Assembly: GCF_015160855.1 (NCBI RefSeq)
Contig: NZ_CP063373.1
Span: forward strand, 6,510,001 to 6,574,000
DNA from: Streptomyces ferrugineus
GTDB taxonomy: Bacteria; Actinomycetota; Actinomycetes; Streptomycetales; Streptomycetaceae
Reading direction: 5' to 3'
Length of the DNA stretch: 64,000 nt
Of this stretch, positions 1-8,867 are shown piece after piece (the first letter of the stretch is position 1; each line of letters starts with the position of its first letter). The position numbers and the translations under genes were made by a program. The notes beneath the pieces were generated by a model. The model did no database searches and was not told the origin of the DNA. It saw nothing but the letters and a program-made list of their open reading frames with translations.

Positions 1-1515
1 GAACCGGCGGGCGGCCGCGACGACGTCGTCGGTGGCCAGCGCGATGTGCTGGGCGTGCGCGGTGTCGTCGGTGGGCGCGGCCCCGACGCCGAGGGCGATG
101 CGGACGCTGCCGTCGGGGTTGGTGACGGCGCGGCTGCGCATCAGGCCGTACGGGTCGGCGACGTCCACGCTCTCCTGGGCGTGCAGGCCGAGGACGCTGC
201 GGTGGAAGAGGGCGGCCTCGTCGTAGTGGTGCCAGGGCTGGGTGAGGGCGAGGTGGTCGATCCGGTGGATGCCGGCGGCCGCGGGCTCGTGCGCGATGTC
301 GGCGAAGTCGGCGCGCCAGTCGGGCAGTTCGGGCCGGTCCGTGGCGCAGAAGAAGAGTTCCGTGCCGTCGGGTGCGGCGACGGCGTCGAGCGGGGCGTCC
401 CCGGTGGCGCGGCGGCGGGGCAGGACGGGTGCCAGGAGGGCCTCGGCGCGGCGGGCGGCGCCGGTCGGGTCCGGCGATTCGAGGCCGATCGCGGCGAGGT
501 TGGTGCCGTCCCGGCGGGCGGCGCCCGAGGTGTTGAGAAGGACCCGGGCCGCGCCCTGCTGCCAGAGGTCGACCGGTTTGCCGCGGTGGCGTGCGGTGCG
601 GGCGAAGCCCAGGGCGCCGAGCACGGCCGCGACCGGTTCGGCGTCGGGCGTGAGAAGTTCGGCGAAGGCGACGCCGGTGGGCACGACGGGCGCGGGCGGG
701 TCGGCGACACCGAGTTGCTCCTGGAGGACCAGCAGGGAGCGGTGGGCGTCCACGGCCGTCGGGCCGGCGTCGGCCTGGCGGAAGACGTCGTTGAAGACCT
801 CCAGGGAGAGCGGGCCGTCGTATCCCGTGTGCAGGACATGGCGGACGAGTCCGGCGACGTCGAAGCCGCCCTGGCCCGGGAAGCATCGGTAGTGGCGGCT
901 CCACTGGAGGACGTCCATCGCGAGCAGCGGGGCGTCGGCGAGCTGGAGGAAGAAGATCTTCTCGCCGGGGATGTCCTGGATGCCCTTGGGGTCGGAGCCC
1001 CGGGAGAGGATGTGGAAGCTGTCCAGGCAGGTGCCGAGCGCGGGGTGGTCGGCGGCCTCGACGATGCGCCAGGCGTGGGTGTACGTGTTGACGTGCCGTC
1101 CCCAGGCGAGCGCCTCGTAGGCCACCCGGATCCCGGACTCCTGGGCCAGTTCGGCGAGTTGGCGCAGCTGGTGCGCGGCGAGCGCGTCGTCGTCCACGGC
1201 GAGCGGATGGACGCTGGAGCAGACGAGCACGGTGTCCGCGCCGAGCCTGCGCATCAGCTCGAACTTGTGCCGGGCGCGCCGCAGATTGCGGGCGAACGCC
1301 TCGGCGGGCACGGCCTCGATGTCCCGCATCGGCTGGTAGAGGTCGATGGTGAGGCCGAGGTCGGCGCAGCGGGCGCGGATCTCCTCGGGGGTCAGCGGGC
1401 TCGCGAGCAGATCGTTCTCGAAGATCTCCACACCGTCGAAGCCGGCCCGGGAGGCGGCCGTGAGCTTCTCGGTGAGGGATCCGCTGAGGGAGACGGTGGC
1501 GATGGACGTACGCAT
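1..1515 (-). CDS. 3-dehydroshikimate dehydratase with C-terminal HPPD-like VOC domain (3' end outside window)
   Basis: Converts 3-dehydroshikimate to protocatechuate, the step that sends quinate and shikimate into aromatic catabolism. 505 codons are visible and the frame stays open to the window edge, so the C-terminus is missing. Residues 1-280 form a sugar-phosphate-isomerase-like TIM barrel. The metal-binding set known for this enzyme class is in place: E134 (in VAYEALAW), D165 and H168 (in CLDSFH), Q191 (in FFLQLAD) and E239 (in LSLEVFND). From about residue 290 the sequence resembles 4-hydroxyphenylpyruvate dioxygenase, the two-domain arrangement of bacterial QuiC/QsuB-type dehydratases. 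It follows the dehydrogenase gene on the same strand with a 14-bp gap, so the two are probably cotranscribed. The ATG at 1515 is the natural start. Confidence 0.9.
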   Translation of the reverse strand, partial: MRTSIATVSLSGSLTEKLTAASRAGFDGVEIFENDLLASPLTPEEIRARCADLGLTIDLYQPMRDIEAVPAEAFARNLRRARHKFELMRRLGADTVLVCSSVHPLAVDDDALAAHQLRQLAELAQESGIRVAYEALAWGRHVNTYTHAWRIVEAADHPALGTCLDSFHILSRGSDPKGIQDIPGEKIFFLQLADAPLLAMDVLQWSRHYRCFPGQGGFDVAGLVRHVLHTGYDGPLSLEVFNDVFRQADAGPTAVDAHRSLLVLQEQLGVADPPAPVVPTGVAFAELLTPDAEPVAAVLGALGFARTARHRGKPVDLWQQGAARVLLNTSGAARRDGTNLAAIGLESPDPTGAARRAEALLAPVLPRRRATGDAPLDAVAAPDGTELFFCATDRPELPDWRADFADIAHEPAAAGIHRIDHLALTQPWHHYDEAALFHRSVLGLHAQESVDVADPYGLMRSRAVTNPDGSVRIALGVGAAPTDDTAHAQHIALATDDVVAAARRF

Positions 1516-1529
1516 GCCGGTACCTCTTC

Positions 1530-2414
1530 CTACCTCGGGGTTCCTACGGCTCCGGCCAGTTCGGCGATGTCCGCGAGCATGCGCGCGCCGTCCGGCTCCC
1601 GGCCCGTGAACAGGCGGAAGGCGTCGGCCGCCTGGAACACGGCCATCCCACCGCCGTCCAGGGCGGCGCAGCCGGCGGCTCGGGCGCTGCGCAGCAGCTC
1701 GGTCTCCAGCGGGCGGTAGACGACCTCGGCGACCCACAGCCGCGGGTGCAGCAGTTCGGCCGGCAGGGGCAGGCCGGGGTGGGCCGCCATGCCGGTCGGG
1801 GTCGCGTGCACGAGACCGTCGGCCCGGCCCAGCAGCGCGGGCAGCGCGTCCGGGGTGGCGCCCACCGCGCGGCCGGGGCCGAAGTGCCGGTTCAGCGCGG
1901 CGGCGAGAGCGACGGCCCGTTCGCTCAGCGCGTCGACGACGGTGACCCGCTCGGCGCCGAGCGTGAGCATGGCGTGCGCGACGGCCGCGCCCGCTCCCCC
2001 GGCGCCGAGCTGCACGACCCGCTCCAGCGGCACGTCGGGCAGCCCGCGCGCGAAGGACGCGGCGAATCCGGTGACGTCCGTGTTGTGGCCGACGGCCCGG
2101 CCGTCCTCGAAGACGACGGTGTTGACCGCGCCCAGCGCCTGGGCCTGCGGGGCGAGCTCGTCGAGGTGCGCGATGACGAGCTGCTTGCAGGGGTGGGTGA
2201 TGTTCAGCCCGTCGAAGCCCAGGTCGCGGGCGGCCCGCACCAAGTCGCCCACCGCCTCGGGCGGGACGCCGAGCGCGTCGATGTCGATGAGCCGGTACAG
2301 ACAGCGCAGACCCTGCCGGTCGGCCTCCCGCTCGTGCAGCGCCGGGCTGAGCGAGGGGCCGATGCCGGCACCGATCAGCCCGACGAGATACGAGTCCTTG
2401 GTGTCCTTGGCCAC
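1530..2414 (-). CDS. aroE: shikimate/quinate 5-dehydrogenase
   Basis: NAD(P)-dependent dehydrogenase of 294 aa that interconverts shikimate (or quinate) and its 3-dehydro form. The N-terminal substrate domain has SLSPALH (substrate-binding serines) and NITHPCK with the catalytic lysine. AVNTVV and GHNTDVTGF follow, and a glycine-rich dinucleotide loop (LGAGGAGAAVAHA) lies near residue 140. The NITHPCK form and the dehydratase neighbour favour a catabolic quinate/shikimate enzyme over the biosynthetic AroE; this is an inference. The start is GTG at 2414, placed 7-8 bases after AGGAGGT. It is the first gene of a two-gene unit divergent from the TetR gene. Confidence 0.88.
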   Translation of the reverse strand: MAKDTKDSYLVGLIGAGIGPSLSPALHEREADRQGLRCLYRLIDIDALGVPPEAVGDLVRAARDLGFDGLNITHPCKQLVIAHLDELAPQAQALGAVNTVVFEDGRAVGHNTDVTGFAASFARGLPDVPLERVVQLGAGGAGAAVAHAMLTLGAERVTVVDALSERAVALAAALNRHFGPGRAVGATPDALPALLGRADGLVHATPTGMAAHPGLPLPAELLHPRLWVAEVVYRPLETELLRSARAAGCAALDGGGMAVFQAADAFRLFTGREPDGARMLADIAELAGAVGTPR

Positions 2415-2436
2415 CGGGGGACCTCCTGAAGGCTGA

Positions 2437-2459
2437 CTAATGTACGAACCGGTGAGTTA
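2437..2459. promoter_or_regulatory. candidate TetR operator, copy A (dehydrogenase promoter)
   Basis: A 23-bp site in the divergent dehydrogenase/TetR intergenic region. It shares the pattern CTAATnnACnnACyGG followed by nnAGTTA with the reverse complement of the site at 3266-3288; 16 of 23 bases are identical. The same motif in front of the regulator/catabolic genes and of the transporter suggests the binding site of the TetR protein encoded at 2535. Not tested. Confidence 0.45.
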
Positions 2460-2534
2460 CTAATAGCAGGCGGACCTGGGCTTGTGAAGGCCCGTCCCGG
2501 CACACGAGGCGAGCGGCCTTCTACAATCACCGGC

Positions 2535-3200
2535 ATGACCAGCGTCGAAGAGCCGGCACGCGCGAACGGGCGGATCCGTGACGCCGCCCGCACCAAGGCC
2601 GAGATCCTCGACGTCGCGACGCAGGAGTTCGCCCGCGCCGGTTACGACGGCGCCCGCGTGGACGAGATCGCCGCCCGCACCCGCACCACGAAGCGGATGA
2701 TCTACTACTACTTCGGCGGCAAGGAACAGCTGTTCACGGCCGTGCTGGAGCGGGCGTACGCCGTGATCCGGGAGGCCGAGCAGGAGCTCGACGTCGAGCA
2801 TCTGGACCCGGTCGCGGCCATCCGCCGGCTGGCCGAGCTGACCTTCGACCACCATGAGCAGCACCCGGACTTCATCCGCCTGGTCAGCATCGAGAACATC
2901 CACGGCGCCCAGCACATCGCCGCCTCCGAGAAGCTCGGCAGGATCGGCTCGCCGGCCCTGGACGTGATCCGCCGGATCCTGGAGTCGGGGCAGCGGTCGG
3001 GCCTGTTCACGGCCGACGTCGACGCCGTCGACCTGCACGCGATGATCAGCGCCTACTGCTTCTTCCGGGTCTCCAACCGGCCCACCTTCGGCGCCCTGTT
3101 CGGCCGTGACCTGGTGGACCCGGCCCGGCGCGAGCACTACCGCGCGATGCTCGGCGACATGGTGATCGCGTATCTGACCGCGGAACGCACCGCGGACTGA
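2535..3200 (+). CDS. TetR-family regulator of the quinate/shikimate genes
   Basis: A 221-aa regulator. The N-terminal helix-turn-helix runs from about residue 17 to 63 (ILDVATQEFARAGYDGARVDEIA, then TTKRMIYYYFGGKEQLF), a classic TetR signature; the remainder is an all-helical ligand domain. The ATG at 2535 is preferred over the longer in-frame start at 2484 because homology begins just after it. It lies between the dehydrogenase/dehydratase pair (divergent) and the transporter (same strand, 107 bp downstream), so it most likely controls both. A pathway compound such as shikimate or protocatechuate would be the natural ligand, but this is inferred only from context. Confidence 0.85.
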   Translation: MTSVEEPARANGRIRDAARTKAEILDVATQEFARAGYDGARVDEIAARTRTTKRMIYYYFGGKEQLFTAVLERAYAVIREAEQELDVEHLDPVAAIRRLAELTFDHHEQHPDFIRLVSIENIHGAQHIAASEKLGRIGSPALDVIRRILESGQRSGLFTADVDAVDLHAMISAYCFFRVSNRPTFGALFGRDLVDPARREHYRAMLGDMVIAYLTAERTAD

Positions 3201-3265
3201 AGTCGTACGACACCAGCTCTTGACACCCGGGAAACGTGAGCGCACGATCCCTAGCCATCCGCCAC

Positions 3266-3288
3266 TAACTATCCAGTGGGTTAATTAG
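3266..3288. promoter_or_regulatory. candidate TetR operator, copy B (transporter promoter)
   Basis: A site 20 bp upstream of the transporter start. Read on the minus strand it matches copy A at 2437-2459 at 16 of 23 positions. Its ends, TAACTA and TAATTAG, form an imperfect inverted repeat. The position would let a bound repressor block the transporter promoter. Confidence 0.45.
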
Positions 3289-3307
3289 CCGCGATGGGAG
3301 CACCCCT

Positions 3308-4648
3308 GTGTCCGTCCCCGACACCCATGCCGGCCAGCCGAGGAAGGCGGCCATGGCTGCCTGGATCGGCAGCGCCCTGGAGTACTACGACTTCTTCATC
3401 TACGGCAGCGCGGCCGCGCTGATCTTCCCCGAGGTCTTCTTCGACGAGTCCGACCCGGCCACGGCCACCCTGCTGTCGCTGGCCACGTTCGGTGTGGCGT
3501 ACGCCGCCCGGCCGATCGGCGCGCTGTTCCTCGGTCACTTCGGTGACCGGCTGGGCCGTAAGAAGATCATGGTCTTCACGCTGATCCTGATGGGCGTGTC
3601 GACGTTCCTGATCGGCTGTCTGCCCACCCGCGACCAGGTCGGCACCCTCGCCCCCGCGCTGCTGGTGCTGTGCCGGGTCCTCCAGGGCGTCTCAGCGGCC
3701 GGCGAGCAGGCCAGCGCCAACTCGATGACCCTGGAACACGCGCCACCGCACCGGCGCGGCTTCTTCACCAGCTTCACGCTGAGCGGCACCCAGGGCGGGC
3801 AGCTCCTGGCCACCCTGGTCTTCATCCCGATCGCCGCGCTGCCGGAGGAGCAGCTGATGGCGTGGGGCTGGCGGGTGCCGTTCTGGATGAGCGTCGCGGT
3901 GGCCGTCGTCGGCTATGTCATCCGCCGCAAACTGCAGGAGACACCGGCCTTCGAGCAGCAGGCCGCCACCGAGGGGGTCGCCAAGCTGCCGCTGGCGCTG
4001 CTGATGCGGGAGCACTGGGCGAACGTGCTGCGGGTGGTCGCGGGTGCGCTGGTGGCCTCGGTCAGCACGATCTTCACGGTGTGGGCGCTGTCGTACGCCA
4101 CCAGCGACTCGGTCGGGATGGACAGGTCCGCCATGCTGTGGGTGGGGGCCCTCGCCAACCTGGTCGCGCTCGGCGCGATCCCGCTGTGGGCGACGCTGTC
4201 GGACCGCATCGGCCGTCGCCCGGTGTTTCTGATCGGCGCGGCCGGCAGCGCGGTGACGATGTTCCTGTACCTGTGGGCGATCTCCACCGGCTCCTACCCG
4301 CTGACCCTGCTGCTTGGCATCGTCGCCTTCGGTGTGGTCTACAGCGCCGCGAACGGCGTGTGGCCCTCCTTCTACGGCGAGATGTTCTCCACCCGGGTCC
4401 GGCTGTCCGGCATGGCCATCGGCACCCAGATCGGCTTCGCGGTCGCCGGATTCGCGGTCACCTTCGCCGCGCGGATCGCCGGCCCGAACGGCGACGACTG
4501 GTCGGCGGTGGCGCTGTTCACGGCCGCGCTGTGCGTGCCGCCGGTCGTGGCGGCCCTCTCCGCCCGCGAGACGGCGAAGGTACCGACGGAACGGCTCGGC
4601 GAGCGCGTGGCCCGGGAGGCGGCCGAACGGCAGACGGTGACGGCCTGA
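3308..4648 (+). CDS. MFS transporter, metabolite:H+ symporter (ShiA-like)
   Basis: A 446-aa inner-membrane transporter with about 12 membrane helices. The start (KAAMAAWIGSALEYYDFFIYG) is the hallmark of the MHS group that includes the shikimate carrier ShiA and citrate/proline carriers. A typical MFS loop, GHFGDRLGRKK, follows helix 2, and a second copy (LSDRIGRRPVF) lies in the second half. The start is GTG at 3308 behind GGGAG. Given its neighbours, uptake of shikimate, quinate or dehydroshikimate is the likely job; the exact substrate cannot be read from sequence. Confidence 0.85.
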   Translation: MSVPDTHAGQPRKAAMAAWIGSALEYYDFFIYGSAAALIFPEVFFDESDPATATLLSLATFGVAYAARPIGALFLGHFGDRLGRKKIMVFTLILMGVSTFLIGCLPTRDQVGTLAPALLVLCRVLQGVSAAGEQASANSMTLEHAPPHRRGFFTSFTLSGTQGGQLLATLVFIPIAALPEEQLMAWGWRVPFWMSVAVAVVGYVIRRKLQETPAFEQQAATEGVAKLPLALLMREHWANVLRVVAGALVASVSTIFTVWALSYATSDSVGMDRSAMLWVGALANLVALGAIPLWATLSDRIGRRPVFLIGAAGSAVTMFLYLWAISTGSYPLTLLLGIVAFGVVYSAANGVWPSFYGEMFSTRVRLSGMAIGTQIGFAVAGFAVTFAARIAGPNGDDWSAVALFTAALCVPPVVAALSARETAKVPTERLGERVAREAAERQTVTA

Positions 4649-4669
4649 ACCGGCACGGAATCCCCCTAG

Positions 4670-4816
4670 GGGGTGTGGTGAGAGTCCCGTGCGGTGCCCG
4701 CGCCCGCCGCGGCAGCGGCTGCTGTCACAGCCGGTGCGGTGAGGGTGCGTGCCGACCGCGACACAAGCCGCTGCCGCGGCGGGCGCGAGTGCTGTGCGGG
4801 ACTCTCACCACACCCC
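4670..4816. mobile_element. palindromic MITE-like element, copy 1
   Basis: A 147-bp near-perfect palindrome. The ends are GGGGTGTGGTGAGAGTCCCG and its complement, followed inward by a second stem of about 21 bp (GCGCCCGCCGCGGCAGCGG...). It carries no ORF. It shares its ends, the block GTCCCGTGCGGTGCCCG and the block GCCGGTGCGG-GAGGGTGCGTGCCG with the copy at 14838-14998. The flanking triplets are TAG and TTG, so any 3-bp target duplication has drifted. It lies between two convergent genes, where it could also act as a two-way terminator. Confidence 0.7.
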
Positions 4817-4857
4817 TTGGTCCCCGGACGCCGTGACGGCTCCGGGGACCGGGTGTG

Positions 4858-7062
4858 TCAGCCCGAGACCAGCAGGTCCGTCCAGGTCCGGGCGATCCGG
4901 TCCAGCGAGAAGCCCTCCCGCACCTGACTGCGGGCCAGCTCCGCGGCGGACCTCCAGTCGTGCTCGTCCAGCACGGCTATCGCCTCGGCGATCGCCTCGG
5001 GGCTGTCATGGATCCACCGCCGGTCATAGATCTCGTCCGCGCCGGGCCACGGCAGCAGCGAAGGCACCGCACCGGAGGCCATGCCCTCGGCGGGCGCGAG
5101 GTGGAAGCTCTCGTCGTCGCTGGTGGACAGCACATGTCCGACCCGGCGCAGCCAGCCCGCCACGTCCGGCCCGAAGGTGTCGAAGACGACGGCGCCTTCG
5201 AGCAGCGGCGAGGTCTGCATCCGGCGCAGCACGGCGTCGTAGTGCGCGCGTTCCTCGGGCTTGTTCCAGATCCACCAGTACTCCCAGGGCGGCTTGGACT
5301 TGACCGACAGATGCCAGCGCGGGTCGTGGGCGCGCAGCGCCTCCAGTACGTCGAGGCCGAGGTCGAGGCGTTTGCGGCTGGGCGCGATGCCGATCATGCC
5401 GAGGCGGTGGTGGGCGCCCGGCGCCTTGGGGCGGTCGAGCTGGTCGGTGTCGACCCAGTTGGGCACGACGACGACCTTCGAGGCGGGCCAGCCGGTGTGC
5501 TCGCGGGTGCGGCGGGCGTAGTACGGGCTGACGCACACCACGCGGTCGACGGCGTCGATGTCGACCTGGCGGGGCCACGGGGCGTCCAGTTCGAAGCGGT
5601 GCAGCCGTACGATCAGCCGGCTGCCGCGCCGCTTGTGGCGGCTGTACCAGACGGCGGCCGGTCCGCACCACTCGACGACCACCACGTCGGCCCAGTCGGC
5701 GAGTTCACGACTGGCGTCCGGGTCGTGCCGGGCCAGCGCGGGCCAGGCGTCGACCCGGACTTCGAGGCCGGGCAGCGAGCGGAAGTGGTCGAGCAGGCGG
5801 GTGAGGAACTTCAGGTCGTGCCCGGCGACACCGACGCGCAGGGGCCGCTGCCGGCCCGCCACGCCGGTGGGCGGGGCGGGGAAGGCGCGGTCGAGGTGGG
5901 CGCGCCAGCGGGCGGCCGCTCCGTCGAGGGTGTACTGCCGGGCGGCCTCGCGGCAGCGGTCGGCGGCGAGGCGCCGTGCCTCCGGCTCGCGAACCGCTCG
6001 CGCCACGGCGTCTGCGGCGTCGTCGAGTGCGGCGCGTCCCGGCACGAACAGCGGGTAGTCGGTGCCGAGCAGCGCCTCGTGCGCCGGAGTGCGGTTGAGT
6101 ACGACGGGCAGGCCCAGGGCGCCGAACTCAAGGACCTTGGTGGACAGTTCGAGGCTGGAGTCGAGCACCGGGTCGCGCCAGCCGAGGCCCAGGTCGCAGT
6201 CCGCGGCGATGCGCATGGCGTCCTCGCGGGGCTGTCCGCCGTGGTGGTGGACGCCGGGTGTGCTCGCCAGGGCCCGCGCCATGTCGTCCCGGAAGTCGGG
6301 ATGGGCCGCGTCGTCGTGGATCTTGTCGCCGACGGTGTGCAGTTCGGCGGGGACGCCGCGCTCGGCGAGCAGCCGCGGCAGCCGGGTCATGGGCAGGGTG
6401 TTCCAGCGGGGGGCGAACTTGCCGGTGTAGACGAGCCGCAGCGGCTCGTGCGGTCCGTCCCGCTCCGGCAGCTCGAAGCCCGGCTCGGGCACGGCGGGCG
6501 GGCTGAGCACGCACTTGCCGCAGGCCTCGGGCACCCAGGTCTCCAGGAAGCAGCGCAACTCCTCGGTCTGGCACAGCAGTCGGTGCGATGCCTCCGCGAT
6601 GCGGCCGAGGTCCGCGCGGGCGGCCTCCGTCATCTCGGCGGCCGACTGCGGGATGTCGGTGAGGTAGGCCCAGATCCGCCCGTCGAACACGCCGTCGGCC
6701 ACGATCCGGGTGACCAGCCGCCGGCCGCGCAGCACCAGCAGGTCGCAGGGCTCGTCCTCGTCGAGCCGGGTGAGCACCTCCGAGGCCTGCACCGGCGACA
6801 TCGGCCGGTCGGCGAGCCCCGGCAGCAGCCGCTCCTCGTGCGGGCGCACCAGGCCGACCCGGGGCAGCTCGGCCAGCGGATCGGTCAACCGGCCGGTGCG
6901 CACGGGCGACTTGAGCACGAGCCTGCTCTCGCAACCCGCCCGGGACAGCGCCTGCACCGTCGACTGGGCCCAGACGGCGGAGCCGTCGATGAGGTTGAGG
7001 TCGACGTCGCCGTAGACGAGCGCCCGCAGCGCACGGCTCATGGCGGCTCCTTCCCGCGTCAT
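4858..7062 (-). CDS. two-domain glycosyltransferase (tandem GT-B domains)
   Basis: A 734-aa cytoplasmic protein made of two glycosyltransferase-like halves. The first (about 1-345) ends with a GT4-type sugar-nucleotide region (LSTKVLEFGALGLPVVLNRT). The second (about 355-734) starts at LRVGVAGHDLKF, has VVVPNWVDTDQL, and carries the donor-site acidic region FHLAPAEGMASGAVPSLLPW. The ATG at 7062 overlaps the stop of the preceding gene (ATGA). A second ATG at 7041 has its own GGAGCC site, because GGAGCCGYCATGA occurs twice in a row, so either start may be used. Last gene of the minus-strand polysaccharide operon. The donor and acceptor sugars are unknown. Confidence 0.8.
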   Translation of the reverse strand: MTREGAAMSRALRALVYGDVDLNLIDGSAVWAQSTVQALSRAGCESRLVLKSPVRTGRLTDPLAELPRVGLVRPHEERLLPGLADRPMSPVQASEVLTRLDEDEPCDLLVLRGRRLVTRIVADGVFDGRIWAYLTDIPQSAAEMTEAARADLGRIAEASHRLLCQTEELRCFLETWVPEACGKCVLSPPAVPEPGFELPERDGPHEPLRLVYTGKFAPRWNTLPMTRLPRLLAERGVPAELHTVGDKIHDDAAHPDFRDDMARALASTPGVHHHGGQPREDAMRIAADCDLGLGWRDPVLDSSLELSTKVLEFGALGLPVVLNRTPAHEALLGTDYPLFVPGRAALDDAADAVARAVREPEARRLAADRCREAARQYTLDGAAARWRAHLDRAFPAPPTGVAGRQRPLRVGVAGHDLKFLTRLLDHFRSLPGLEVRVDAWPALARHDPDASRELADWADVVVVEWCGPAAVWYSRHKRRGSRLIVRLHRFELDAPWPRQVDIDAVDRVVCVSPYYARRTREHTGWPASKVVVVPNWVDTDQLDRPKAPGAHHRLGMIGIAPSRKRLDLGLDVLEALRAHDPRWHLSVKSKPPWEYWWIWNKPEERAHYDAVLRRMQTSPLLEGAVVFDTFGPDVAGWLRRVGHVLSTSDDESFHLAPAEGMASGAVPSLLPWPGADEIYDRRWIHDSPEAIAEAIAVLDEHDWRSAAELARSQVREGFSLDRIARTWTDLLVSG

Positions 7063-8867
7063 GACGGCTCCTTTCCGCGCACGGCGAACAGCCGGTGCCC
7101 CTGCCCCGCCCAACTGCCGGGCTCGGTACCGGACAGGTGCAGCTCGCGGCGCACCAGCAGCGGACGCAGCGACGGTACGAAGACGTAGTCGTCGGCGGCC
7201 GGCGTGTGGCCCACCGCGTCGGCGCCGGAGTACTCCTGGGCGCACATCAGATCGAGCAGCAGGGTGTCCGGCCGGTCCTCGGTGAGGTCCGTCCAGTCGG
7301 CGACCCAGGGCGCCAGGGGCCGCCCGAGGCGTACCGTTACGCCGGCGGCGGTGAGTTCGTCCAGTCCCGCCGGATCGGGCACGACGACCTCCACCGGGCG
7401 GTGCACCTGGCCGAGCACCTGGCCGACGAGCCGGGCGACATCGGTACGGTCCCGGGGCGCGGCCAGCACCGCGACGCGCCGCACGTCCAGCGGATCCGGG
7501 GCACCGGTCAGCCGCGCGAGCCGGGACAGCCGTACCCGGGTGCTGTCCGCGCGGAACACCTCGCGCAGCCGCTCCCTGCCCTGTGCGGCCGGGTCGAGCC
7601 GGGCGAGCCGTACTCCGGTGTCGGCGTCGATGACGGCGTCCCAGGCGAGCCGGCCGAGGCCGGGCGCGACGGTGGCGGGAACGTCCCGCCACAGCACGGC
7701 CGACCGCCCCAACGCCCTGGTTTCGGCGAGGAGTTCGGCGAGCGTGCGGTCGAGGTCGGGGGCCAGTCCGGTGCCGGTGAGCCACCAGGGTCCGTCGCCG
7801 ACGCAGGCGCTGAGCTGTACGACCAGGGCGTCGGGGTCGGTGCGTCGCAGCAGCAGCTCGCCGTCGTGCGGCAGCAGGCGGTTGACCACGGCGTCGGCCG
7901 CGAAGTCCGCGGCGGTGGCGGGGGTGAGCACACCGGCGACGACGAGGCGGTCGCGCGGTGCCACGGTCAGGGCGCGATGGGCGAGATGGAAGCGGCCGTC
8001 GGCCGGTGCCTCCGGCTCGGACCGCGGCTTCGGCGCGTCGGCGGGCGCCGACCCGGTGGTGCGACGCCGGCCGCGCCACAGGCCGTACAGCTCCCCGGGC
8101 AGCCGTACCGCACTCCGCTTCGGCGAGCGCGCGGCCGTCACCAGGGCCTTGCCGACCCGCAGCGAGGTCGAGCCCTCCAGCATGGCCACCCGGGCCTGCA
8201 GCACATCGACCCGGTCCCGGGCGGCCCGCAGGGCGGCGGCGAGCTGCTCCCTTTCCCGTACGGTCGCGGCGAGCCGCTCGGCGAGTCCGTCCTGCCCGGA
8301 GGCCTCCCGGTTGCGCTCCGCCTCCTCGGCGGCCGCTTCGAGATCCAGTACCCGGGCCCGCAGGGAGCGGGACGCGAGGTCGGCGAACACGTACTCGTCG
8401 GCGATCCGCAGCGCCGTGGCACGGCCGTCGGAGGGGACGGGCCGGCCGAAGAAGTCGTGCGGCGGCAGGAGTTCGTCGGTGCGGGCGATGACCGCGCCCG
8501 CGTGCAGATGGACGTAGTCGAGGGGCGCGGCCCGCAGGACCTGGCAGCGGTGGGCCACCAGATGGTCGAGGAGCCGGTGGTAGGGGAGTTCCGTTCCGGC
8601 GTGCCCGAACACGATCAGCCCGCGCGCACCGGGCCGCATCCGTGCCAGTACGGCGCGACACGCGTCCTCGCCGCCGTGCAGCTCGGGGTCGGGCCCGTAC
8701 GACAGGATCACCAACTCCCCGTCTGCCACGGGTTGTTGGCCGTCCTCGCGCAGGGTGACACCCGGCGGCAGATGCAGATAGGGCTCCAGGCGCAGGCCGC
8801 CGCCGGTCGCGTCCACCACCGTGGTGACGGCGTCGAGGTGCGGATGGAGCAGATCGGTCAGGCGCAT
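7059..8867 (-). CDS. polysaccharide-cluster protein with central coiled coil, function unknown
   Basis: A 602-aa protein I cannot name. The N-terminal part (about 1-180) has a Rossmann-like, methyltransferase-type pattern (GELVILSYGPDPE, GARGLIVFGHAG). Residues 190-260 are rich in E, A and R heptads and predict a coiled coil. The C-terminal part (about 290-602) has stretches like GT-A glycosyltransferases (RRVAVLAAPRDRTDVARLVG, then VEVVVPDPAG). It overlaps the methyltransferase gene upstream (TGATG) and the double glycosyltransferase downstream (ATGA), so all three are translationally coupled. A scaffold or glycosyl-transfer partner in polymer assembly is plausible. Confidence 0.65.
   Translation of the reverse strand: MRLTDLLHPHLDAVTTVVDATGGGLRLEPYLHLPPGVTLREDGQQPVADGELVILSYGPDPELHGGEDACRAVLARMRPGARGLIVFGHAGTELPYHRLLDHLVAHRCQVLRAAPLDYVHLHAGAVIARTDELLPPHDFFGRPVPSDGRATALRIADEYVFADLASRSLRARVLDLEAAAEEAERNREASGQDGLAERLAATVREREQLAAALRAARDRVDVLQARVAMLEGSTSLRVGKALVTAARSPKRSAVRLPGELYGLWRGRRRTTGSAPADAPKPRSEPEAPADGRFHLAHRALTVAPRDRLVVAGVLTPATAADFAADAVVNRLLPHDGELLLRRTDPDALVVQLSACVGDGPWWLTGTGLAPDLDRTLAELLAETRALGRSAVLWRDVPATVAPGLGRLAWDAVIDADTGVRLARLDPAAQGRERLREVFRADSTRVRLSRLARLTGAPDPLDVRRVAVLAAPRDRTDVARLVGQVLGQVHRPVEVVVPDPAGLDELTAAGVTVRLGRPLAPWVADWTDLTEDRPDTLLLDLMCAQEYSGADAVGHTPAADDYVFVPSLRPLLVRRELHLSGTEPGSWAGQGHRLFAVRGKEPS

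Noticed and set aside
46..1719. 557-codon plus-strand frame at the left end
   Set aside because: Antisense to the dehydratase, whose metal-binding residues are all in place on the other strand.
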